From assembly GCF_026240905.1 (NCBI RefSeq), contig NZ_JAPEVI010000003.1, positions 124,001 through 188,000 of the forward strand: a DNA stretch of 64,000 nt. The letters are read 5' to 3'. This document shows, one piece after another, positions 52,656-59,467 of the stretch; position 1 is the stretch's first letter; each line of letters opens with the position of its first letter. The position numbers were made by a program, and so were the translations under genes. The notes under the pieces were generated by a model. It searched no databases, was not told the origin of the DNA, and worked only from the letters and a program-made list of their open reading frames with translations. The stretch is from Roseibium salinum. GTDB taxonomy: Bacteria; Pseudomonadota; Alphaproteobacteria; Rhizobiales; Stappiaceae.

Positions 52656-53588
52656 ATGTCGCGCCTCAGCGAAATCGAGACATTCGTCGCCATCATCGAG
52701 GCGGGCTCGCTGAGCGAGGCGTCCCGCCGGTCCGGTCTTGCTCTTTCGGCCGTCAGCAGGCGGCTCAAGGAGCTCGAGCAGCGCCTGGGAGCAACGCTTG
52801 TGCGCCGGTCGACGCGAAAGATCAGCCTGACGGATCCCGGACACGACTTCTATCTGCAGTGCCGTCAGATCCTGACCGATCTGAACGATGCCGAGACGTC
52901 GCTGAAGGAAACGACGCGGCAGCTTGAGGGCCGGATCCGGATGAGCGCGCCGGTCTCCTTCACACACCTGCATCTTTCCGGAATTCTGGCGGAATTCCTC
53001 GAACGCTACCCATGTGTGGAGCTGGACCTCGAGCTGAACGACCGGCGGATCGACGTGATCGAAGAAGGCTACGACGTCGTGCTCCGCCTGGGCCAGTTGC
53101 CCGATTCCAGCCTGCGGGCGCGGCGGCTGACGAAGATCCGCCATGTTCCGGTCGCCGCCAGCGCGCTGCTGGAGCGGATGGGCCATCCGGAAAGCCCGGA
53201 GGATCTCGGCCGCTTTCCCTGCCTGCGCTACCGCTCCACGAAGCAAAGCAACCAATGGAATTTCCTGCGGCCGGACGGCACGGAGGGCAGGGTCCAGCCG
53301 GGACGCCGGGTGCTGTGCAACAACGGCGACCTTCTGACGAAATTTGTCCAAGCAGGCCTCGGCATCGGCCTGGAGCCGACCTTTCTGAGCGCAAGGAGCA
53401 TTCTTGAGGGCCGTCTCGTCCCCCTGTTTGCCGACCATGTGTGGTCGGACAACGCGGCTTACCTCGTCTACCCGGAGGCGCGGCCCCTGCCTCTGCGGGT
53501 CAGGAAGCTGATCGACCACATGGCAGCGAGCTTGACGCCCGAGCCGGTCTGGGATCGCGAGATCGCCAAACGGTACCGGCTATACTGA
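52656..53588 (+). CDS. LysR-family transcriptional regulator
   Basis: This 310-residue regulator has the LysR helix-turn-helix (FVAIIEAGSLSEASRRSGLALSAVSRRLKELEQRLGATLVRRSTRKI) and a type-2 periplasmic-binding effector domain, with VDLDLELNDRRIDVIEEGYDVVLRLG-like pattern typical of the aromatic/quinone-responsive group. It diverges from the azoreductase gene and probably controls it. ATG at 52656 follows GGAGAAGG. Confidence 0.9.
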   Translation: MSRLSEIETFVAIIEAGSLSEASRRSGLALSAVSRRLKELEQRLGATLVRRSTRKISLTDPGHDFYLQCRQILTDLNDAETSLKETTRQLEGRIRMSAPVSFTHLHLSGILAEFLERYPCVELDLELNDRRIDVIEEGYDVVLRLGQLPDSSLRARRLTKIRHVPVAASALLERMGHPESPEDLGRFPCLRYRSTKQSNQWNFLRPDGTEGRVQPGRRVLCNNGDLLTKFVQAGLGIGLEPTFLSARSILEGRLVPLFADHVWSDNAAYLVYPEARPLPLRVRKLIDHMAASLTPEPVWDREIAKRYRLY

Positions 53589-53790
53589 TCCACCGATGGC
53601 CGGCGCGGCTTTCCAGTTGCCGGAAAGCCGCCTGAAAACGTTCAAGCGCTGCAAATCGATTGGTTGCACAGGGCTTTTCGTGAACCTGTCTGCGAACGGT
53701 TGGTATCAGACATGCGGAGCGCAAGCAGGGGCTGCCAGGTCCGTTTCTCCAGATCACAACACGGACCCCTTTTCCCAACCGCAGGTTGGT

Positions 53791-53835
53791 GCTAGAACAA
53801 TCCATGAACACTTGAAAAAACTGGGGCCGGGATCA
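53791..53835 (+). promoter_or_regulatory. Conserved cassette leader L2
   Basis: GCTAGAACAATCCATGAAC starts the leader, close to L3 and L4. It precedes a MADFEDITGW gene, as at the other sites. Confidence 0.5.
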
Positions 53836-54324
53836 ATGGCGGATTTTGAAGACATTACCGGCTGGCGGGAAGAACTGGCGGCGTTTGAACGCACAGAAGA
53901 GGGCCATACATTTTTCAACAAATACAGTTCGTGGGACCCAAAAAACAGGGCCCCTAAACTGCCTTACGAGACAGCGATTCATCTGGCCGAACTGTATTTT
54001 AAACACCCTGAAATCCACGAGGCACTGAAAAAATCGGCTGCCTGGTCCGTGTATCTGGATGCTAACCCGGACTTTGGCCGGGACGACGAAGGTTTCGACG
54101 AGCTTTGTCCCTGGGAAGACAACAGAACCATTCATGATTTTGCACGCTGGTACGCGATGAAAGTACGGTTCCCGTACGACAGGAACAATTACGGCACAGG
54201 AACGGCGTTGGCCAAAGCAGTTGTAAACGGCGTTCTTCCTTCGCTGTCAGCTCCGGAAACGAGAGCTTATGCGGAGAAAGAACATTCGGAAGACATCAGC
54301 TTCTCTGGTGAGGGGCGCCTGTGA
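53836..54324 (+). CDS. Immunity-like protein family (MADFEDITGW), copy C2
   Basis: This 162-residue acidic protein is intact. It shares MADFEDITGWREELAAFE, FFNKYSSWDPKNRAPKLP and LDANPDFGRDD with the copies at 55302 and 55954, and ends ETRAYAEKEHSEDISF. No known family is recognised; it is soluble and helical by appearance. It touches the following PIN-head gene by one base (TGATG). An intact partner of a broken effector is what orphan immunity genes look like. Confidence 0.8.
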   Translation: MADFEDITGWREELAAFERTEEGHTFFNKYSSWDPKNRAPKLPYETAIHLAELYFKHPEIHEALKKSAAWSVYLDANPDFGRDDEGFDELCPWEDNRTIHDFARWYAMKVRFPYDRNNYGTGTALAKAVVNGVLPSLSAPETRAYAEKEHSEDISFSGEGRL

Positions 54325-54563
54325 TGGAAAAAGTCATAATCCTGGACGCCTCTGGCATCCTAACGATCATAAAGAGAACAGGCACCAAAGCCAATCCGGT
54401 TCAGGGGCTGAACGCCCTCGATGCTGGATGGGGCCAACCGCCGAGAGCTTTGCCGCCGGTTCCATTCCGGAAGCATTCAAAGGAACTGCGAGATGAAAGA
54501 AATACCTCAAGGCAAAGATCTGGAAGATCTGATCATCCAATATGCAACGGTGCTGGCCGGTAA
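54321..54563 (+). pseudogene. PIN-like effector head fragment, copy C2 (truncated)
   Basis: Homology to the 772-residue effector is clear for about 33 residues (VIILDASGILTIIKRTGTKANPVQGLNAL) and then stops at about 54420, where unrelated sequence follows until a stop at 54563. The fragment carries D9-equivalent only and cannot be an active nuclease. It appears to be a displaced cassette remnant. Confidence 0.7.
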
Positions 54564-54849
54564 CGAGCAGCTTTGCAATCTGATGCTTCGGCAGGAGGAA
54601 ATAGCCTACGACGACCCGATGGGGGCTCGCGATATTCAAGTCGAGCTGAATTGGGCCAGCTATGAATTTAGCAAAGAACAAGGCTTTGAAGGGCATCCTG
54701 ACGGCCCGCTTATAGGGCCGCTGAAATTGGCTCAAAGGGTTGTTGTTTCAATGCTGAAAGGAGAACTCAAAGATCTTTCTTCTGAAGAAACCCGGCAATT
54801 CATACGGCGGAAACTAATTGATTCTGCATGGTTCTACGGTGTCGATTGA
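54493..54849 (+). CDS. Divergent immunity-like protein
   Basis: This 118-residue protein starts at ATG after AAGGAACT. Its C-terminal part, LAQRVVVSMLKGELKDLSS and EETRQFIRRKL, resembles the MADFEDITGW family ending (LAKAVANGTLPSLSAPETRAY...KK), so I read it as a distant relative. It is followed at once by a 28-residue remnant that begins METIILDWSALSQII, parallel to VIILDASEIL heads. This suggests a second type of the same cassette. Homology is by eye only. Confidence 0.55.
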   Translation: MKEIPQGKDLEDLIIQYATVLAGNEQLCNLMLRQEEIAYDDPMGARDIQVELNWASYEFSKEQGFEGHPDGPLIGPLKLAQRVVVSMLKGELKDLSSEETRQFIRRKLIDSAWFYGVD

Positions 54850-54936
54850 ATGGAAACTATTATTCTGGACTGGAGCGCCCTGTCGCAAATTATTCGACAG
54901 GGTTCTGAAGGTGTGCTGGAACAGGCATTGCGATGA
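54850..54936 (+). pseudogene. Divergent effector head remnant
   Basis: A 28-codon frame, METIILDWSALSQIIRQGSEG onward, begins one base after the upstream stop and resembles the first strand of the PIN heads (hydrophobic strand, then D). It stops at 54936. It is likely the start of a lost effector gene. Confidence 0.45.
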
Positions 54937-55030
54937 CGTCCCGCCAGCTACACCACCTCCTGGGACATCATCCGGAGTAGCACGAGTGCGTCTGGACAAG
55001 CGCGCAGGGCAGCAGGATTTTCGGGAGCAA

Positions 55031-55279
55031 AGCGCTCAACGGGGACCGGCTGTGAAGCCCTTGAACGCAGGCAGGTTTTCGAAAAGGCACGTCTGATCAG
55101 GGGGCAGACAAGTGCGCGCGTTGGACGTTTCGCCAAAACGAGGCTAAAACGGGCGCTGTCACGGTAGCCTGGAAATTGCAACCAGGCGAAGGTGCCGGCT
55201 CGAGAGATTTTAGCAGGACTGCGTGGAGGATGCTTTTACCGGATGCGAAACGGCGTTAGAACAATACGTGAACAATTTG
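55031..55279. repeat. Cassette-associated intergenic repeat R2
   Basis: Shares the ordered blocks listed for R1: GCGCTCAACGG, TTTCGAAAAG, GTCTGA, TTGGACGTTTCGCCAAAACG, GGCTAAAACGGG and GGATGCTTTTACCGGATG. It leads directly into leader L3 and cassette C3. Confidence 0.75.
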
Positions 55280-55301
55280 AGAGAGACTGAGAGCGGGACC
55301 A
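55255..55301 (+). promoter_or_regulatory. Conserved cassette leader L3
   Basis: GTTAGAACAATACGTGAAC and following bases match L1, L2 and L4 in front of cassette C3. Confidence 0.5.
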
Positions 55302-55793
55302 ATGGCGGATTTTGAAGACATTACCGGCTGGCGGGAAGAGCTGGCGGCGTTTGAGGCCACAGACGAGGGTAGGGCCTTTTTTAACAAGTATAGTTCGTGG
55401 GACCGCACAAAAGGCAGGGCACCCAAACTGCCCTATGAAACAGTCATTCAATTTGCTGAACTGTACTTCAGACATCCGGAAATTCTTGAAGCGATGAAAA
55501 AGTCAGAGGCCTGGCTCGATTATCTGAATGCCAATCCGGACTTTGGACGAGATGACGAAGGTTTCCACGAACTTTGTCCCTGGGAGGAAAACGAGACCGT
55601 GCTTTACTTCGAGCACTGGTATGCAATGAAAACCAAGGTTCCTTATGACAGTTCGAACCTTCGGCCAGGCCTGCGCCTGGCCTACAAGGTTGCGATCGGA
55701 GAGCTTCCGTCTCTGACAGCTCCGGAGACCAGGGCCTATGCGGAAAAGGAATTCTCCAAGGAGATCCTGTTTCCCGGTGAGGAGGGGAAATGA
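55302..55793 (+). CDS. Immunity-like protein family (MADFEDITGW), copy C3
   Basis: This intact 163-residue protein begins MADFEDITGWREELAAFEAT and shares the SSWDxxKxRAPKLPYET, LDANPDFGRDDEGF and ETRAYAEKEFSKE segments. Middle positions differ from the others (for example FHELCPWEENETVLYFEHWYAMKTK), as expected of diversified immunity proteins. It overlaps a short PIN-head remnant by ATGA. Confidence 0.8.
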   Translation: MADFEDITGWREELAAFEATDEGRAFFNKYSSWDRTKGRAPKLPYETVIQFAELYFRHPEILEAMKKSEAWLDYLNANPDFGRDDEGFHELCPWEENETVLYFEHWYAMKTKVPYDSSNLRPGLRLAYKVAIGELPSLTAPETRAYAEKEFSKEILFPGEEGK

Positions 55794-55876
55794 GAGAGAA
55801 GGTGATACTCCCCGATGCCTCCGAAATTCTGACCTTTATCCGAAGAGCGGGATCAGGTGGTAATTCGGTTCGATGA
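55790..55876 (+). pseudogene. PIN-like effector head remnant, copy C3
   Basis: The frame MREKVILPDASEILTFIRRAG stops after 28 codons at 55876. It matches the first 20 residues of the effector head and then is lost. The remaining effector gene is absent. Confidence 0.65.
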
Positions 55877-55908
55877 TTGAATGCAATCTCGATGACGCTG
55901 GTTGCATT

Positions 55909-55953
55909 CTGGAACAATCCATGAACAAATCGAGAGAAACTGAGGGCGGGCCA
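55909..55953 (+). promoter_or_regulatory. Conserved cassette leader L4
   Basis: CTGGAACAATCCATGAAC and following bases resemble L1-L3. An in-frame ATG at 55921 exists here, but in the other copies this region is out of frame, so the real start is MADFED at 55954. Confidence 0.5.
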
Positions 55954-56430
55954 ATGGCAGATTTTGAAGACATCACAGGGTGGCGGGAAGAGCTGGCGGC
56001 GTTTGAGGCTACAGATGAGGGTAGGGCCTTTTTTAACAAGTATAGTTCGTGGGACCCAAAAAACAGGGCACCTAAACTGCCTTACGAGACGGCCATTCAT
56101 CTGGCTGGGCTGTACTTCAAGTACCCTGAACTTCACGAAGCACTGAAAAAATCAGCTGCGTGGGTGGCGTATCTTGACGCCAATCCGGACTTCGGCCGGG
56201 ACGACGAAGGTTTCGACGAGCTTTGTCCCTGGGAGGATAACAGAACCACCCACGACTTCGCGCGTTGGTACGCGATGAAAGTACGGCTCCCCTACGACGA
56301 AAACAATTACGGCGCAGGAACGTCGTTAGCTAAAGCAGTGGCAAACGGTACCCTTCCATCGTTGTCAGCTCCGGAGACGAGAGCTTATGCGGGAAAAAAG
56401 TATTCAAAGCACATTGCCTTCCTTAACTAG
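55954..56430 (+). CDS. Immunity-like protein family (MADFEDITGW), copy C4 beside intact effector
   Basis: This 158-residue protein is the copy directly before the only full-length PIN-type effector (56439). It has MADFEDITGWREELAAFE, KNRAPKLPYETAIHLAGLYFKYPELHEALKK, DFARWYAMKVRLPYD and ends SKHIAFLN. It is separated by only eight bases from the effector start. Its role as the cognate immunity or antitoxin protein follows from position and copy pattern, not from a known family. Confidence 0.8.
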   Translation: MADFEDITGWREELAAFEATDEGRAFFNKYSSWDPKNRAPKLPYETAIHLAGLYFKYPELHEALKKSAAWVAYLDANPDFGRDDEGFDELCPWEDNRTTHDFARWYAMKVRLPYDENNYGAGTSLAKAVANGTLPSLSAPETRAYAGKKYSKHIAFLN

Positions 56431-56438
56431 GGGCGTTC

Positions 56439-58757
56439 ATGATGGAAAAAGTCATAATATTAGACGCCTCCGAGATTCTGACGATCCTTAAGAGAACCGG
56501 CACCAAATCTGACCCGCTTCAAGGGCTGAACGCCCTCACAAACCGGGGCGACAAGTTTTTCTTCAACAAAGATTTCTCCCAAGAGTTGATAGACTCTCAA
56601 GAATGGGAAAGTAAAAAGGGACAACGTCTGCAGCAGTGGTTGGAAGATAACTCCAAACACATCGTGTCAATTGATCCAGTTGAAGGTGAAAAAGAAGAGA
56701 ATTTCTACGACCCCGAGGGAAAGCGGAACAGTAACCGTGGGGGAAAGGAGCGAGCGGATATGGCGATCCGCAAGTTCATGTGGGTGAACAGGGTCAAGTA
56801 TGAATTCGAAGTCATCGGCCGCGACATCGATCTGCTGGATAACAATGTCGGTGAAGGGCATCCGCTGAATGGCTTGAAGTTCGACAGATTGAGCACGAGG
56901 TCGGCACTGACGTGGCTGAGCGCACATCCGGACGTCCCGCTACCAAGGGACAAGTTCACGGCGCTGACGAACAGGCTCGAAGCTGGCAAATTCGACTTGT
57001 CTCCGGAGCGCGCAGTGCACGAGCTTGAGGTGCACCGGTATGAGATCCCCAAAAACTACGAGTACGCACAGAAATTCATAAAAGACACCCAAGACCGCAA
57101 GGTCGGAGAGCGGTTCACAAAGCTCTTTCGCAATGGTGCTCCCGCGCTTGTTCTCGGCCTTGCGGCCGTGCCCGTTTTCAGCATGGTCAAGGCGCGGGCG
57201 GAGGAGAGGAGCATTCCGTTTGCGCAGGCAGCACGCGAACTCGGGCTGGACTTTAGCGAAGACGACCTGAAGGGGCTTGCGGCGGATGTCGGGGTCGATC
57301 TGGCGGTGTCGCTGACGCCCGTGGGCGTCGTCAAGAAGGCCTGGGACGTGCTGGGCAATATCGACGATATCGTTGCGGTGACGCAGCTTTACGGTGAGGC
57401 CTATCCGGACAACCCGGTCATTCAGGAACTGGCCGAACTGGCGACAACCGTCGAGGGCTCGGAGACGTTCAAAGCTTATGTCTACGGGCGCGATGCGCTG
57501 ACCGGAGCGGTCGGCGGGGTTATCGACGGCATGCTGGGCGATAGCGGGGACGAAGAAGAAACCGCTGAGGCGCTGGCCCATCTGCGGGCCTCGCTGCAGG
57601 AAGGCGGCGCGGCGCAGCAGGCGGCCAATAGCGGCGCAACGCAGGCGGAGTTGGCCGAAACGCTCACCTTCGACCTGCGGCAGCGCATGGCCGCGCAGCA
57701 AAGCCTGTTCGCCGCGGAACCGACGGCAACCGCCGATGCGCCACTGACCGCGCCAAGGCCGGATGCAGCCGCTCTTTCCGGCGACACGGTTCTTTCGGAC
57801 GAAAAGCACGTTCCGATGTCGGCCATGCCGGGTCTGCCGGGATCGGCGCCGCTCCCGCAGCCGTCCTTCACGCGAGACACGGTGCAGTCCAGCCTTATGT
57901 CGGCGGAGCCGATGGCAACAGCAAAGACACCGCTGAGCGCGCCACAGCCGGACGCCGCCAGTCTTTCCCCCGATGCCGGACGGATGGATGGCGCACGTTC
58001 CCAAGCCCCGGCTTCCGCTGGTGTGGATGCGCGAACAAACAGAGAACCTTTCGCCCGCAGGACCTCCTACGACACCTACAGGCGCCTGGGCCTGACGCCC
58101 GAGGAGGAGGCGCAGGCGGTGGAGGAATTCCGTGCGCTTGTGAAGGAGAGCTATGTGGACATGGGCGGCGACATGGAAGCGGCGCAGCTGCTTGCCGGGC
58201 GGTTGTTCGCCTTCGACTGGGGCCTGTCGGCCTTCGCGCAGGCGCCGGAAGGCACGGTGCTGAAGCACCCGGTGGAAAAGGTCTATCCCGAGCTTGAAGG
58301 CGCCGGGCATGACTACATCCGCAGCGATGTGGAAGCCTTCCTGGAGGCCCAAGGCATCAAGGCGGCCCGGTGGTATCTGACCCCGAACGAGAAGACCGGC
58401 CGGGACCGCAAGAAAGCCTGGATGGACGATCAGGGCTATGGCCCGCGCATGACCCTGGCCTATGACGACGACACGGGCCGGCAGCACGTCGTGACCGACA
58501 GCTATCAGGCGGACATACGCGGGCCGCGCCTCAAGCAAACGGATGCGTATAACCGGGCGCTCGGTGAACAGGCGGCGCCGTACGGCTTTGACGATCCGGT
58601 TGCGGCGGCAAGGGCGAAGCTGTCGGGGGCGAAGCAGACAGGTGCAAAGCAGGCAGGTGAAAAGCAGACGGGGGCGGCGATGCCGGTGCCCAGGGCGAAT
58701 CCGAGCCCGAAGCCGTTGGGCCAGGAGCTTGGCGGACCTTCTCCCCAAGGGGGATGA
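56439..58757 (+). CDS. Effector protein 2: PIN-nuclease-like N-terminus plus shared phage-type C-terminal domain
   Basis: This intact 772-residue protein is a mosaic. Residues 1-150 look like a PIN ribonuclease: VIILDASEIL (D9), GGKERADMAI (E104, D107) and VIGRDIDLLDNN (D129, D131), the usual order of acidic residues. A middle part has hydrophobic segments (GAPALVLGLAAVPVFSMV). Residues about 420-520 are an Ala/Pro linker with two copies of an AEPxATAxxPLxAPxPDAAxLS unit. Residues 538-772, from FARRTSYDTYRRLGL, match the C-terminus of the protein at 45952. The last 40 residues carry short KQTGAKQAGEKQTG repeats. Likely an RNA-cleaving effector with a delivery or virion-packaging tail; that role is inferred. 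Confidence 0.75.
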   Translation: MMEKVIILDASEILTILKRTGTKSDPLQGLNALTNRGDKFFFNKDFSQELIDSQEWESKKGQRLQQWLEDNSKHIVSIDPVEGEKEENFYDPEGKRNSNRGGKERADMAIRKFMWVNRVKYEFEVIGRDIDLLDNNVGEGHPLNGLKFDRLSTRSALTWLSAHPDVPLPRDKFTALTNRLEAGKFDLSPERAVHELEVHRYEIPKNYEYAQKFIKDTQDRKVGERFTKLFRNGAPALVLGLAAVPVFSMVKARAEERSIPFAQAARELGLDFSEDDLKGLAADVGVDLAVSLTPVGVVKKAWDVLGNIDDIVAVTQLYGEAYPDNPVIQELAELATTVEGSETFKAYVYGRDALTGAVGGVIDGMLGDSGDEEETAEALAHLRASLQEGGAAQQAANSGATQAELAETLTFDLRQRMAAQQSLFAAEPTATADAPLTAPRPDAAALSGDTVLSDEKHVPMSAMPGLPGSAPLPQPSFTRDTVQSSLMSAEPMATAKTPLSAPQPDAASLSPDAGRMDGARSQAPASAGVDARTNREPFARRTSYDTYRRLGLTPEEEAQAVEEFRALVKESYVDMGGDMEAAQLLAGRLFAFDWGLSAFAQAPEGTVLKHPVEKVYPELEGAGHDYIRSDVEAFLEAQGIKAARWYLTPNEKTGRDRKKAWMDDQGYGPRMTLAYDDDTGRQHVVTDSYQADIRGPRLKQTDAYNRALGEQAAPYGFDDPVAAARAKLSGAKQTGAKQAGEKQTGAAMPVPRANPSPKPLGQELGGPSPQGG
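58050..58757 (+). repeat. Duplicated C-terminal effector domain, copy 2
   Basis: Nearly identical DNA to 47070-47750. The strand and frame are the same. It is GC-rich while the N-terminal part of the same gene (56439-57100) is AT-richer. Confidence 0.85.
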
Positions 58758-58870
58758 CGGGCAGGACCGCCAGGCGTCTGCCTTCCGCCACCTGCAGGGG
58801 AACGCTGCATGTGACGCAGGCAGGGAAGCGGGCGGGTCCGTACGCTGGGGCCGCCGATTTTTCGTGTCCA

Positions 58871-59040
58871 GAGCGCTCAACGGCGCGCCGATCTGAAGCG
58901 CTTGATTAACCAGCGGTTTTCGAAAAGTCGCGTCTGAACAATGAGTTCAGACGTTCCCGGGGTGCTGGACCGTTCGTCAGAACGAGGCTAAAACAGGTCC
59001 TATCACGGTACCTTGGGAAAGTGCGGCTGTAGCGATCCGC
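58871..59040. repeat. Cassette-associated intergenic repeat R3
   Basis: GCGCTCAACGG, TTTTCGAAAAGTCGCGTCTGA, CGAGGCTAAAACAGG and TGGGAAAGTGCGGC match R1 and R2 in order, but the terminal part with the leader is missing and no MADFEDITGW gene follows. It marks the right end of the cassette block before phage genes restart. Confidence 0.65.
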
Positions 59041-59245
59041 TTGCTCCATATGCAGGTTGATCCGGGCAGGCGCCGGCAGGACCCGCACGACCAACGGCGA
59101 CTTCTTCTTCTTCAAAAAAATGCGGCGATGACAGCCGGCTTCCGGCCTGGCGGGAGCGGCGGGCGTGTGCGCTTGTCGCCGCGAATTGCGCCGCGTGCCG
59201 CCGCGCCTCCCGAAATTCAGACATTTCAAGAAAAGGGGACCACCC

Positions 59246-59467
59246 ATGTGCATGTTTGGGGGCTCGAAGCAGCCCGCTCCGGAACCGACGCCGCCGCCGC
59301 CGCGCGAACCTGATCCGCAGCGGCAGGCGAAGAACCTGCAGGAAAACGACCGGCGCCGCCGGGCCGCGGCCTATGGCACGCGGGCAACCAACCTGACCAG
59401 TCCGCTGGGCGTGAGCGATTACGGCAGCGCCTCCCGGCCTGGCGTCACACTTCTGGGGCGGGCCTGA
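59246..59467 (+). CDS. Small phage protein before portal
   Basis: This 73-residue protein (MCMFGGSKQPAPEPTPPPPRE...) has a cysteine and proline-rich start and a basic tail. Short proteins of this composition commonly sit just ahead of podovirus portal genes. ATG at 59246 follows AAAAGGGGACC. Its stop overlaps the portal start by one base. Function unknown. Confidence 0.65.
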   Translation: MCMFGGSKQPAPEPTPPPPREPDPQRQAKNLQENDRRRRAAAYGTRATNLTSPLGVSDYGSASRPGVTLLGRA

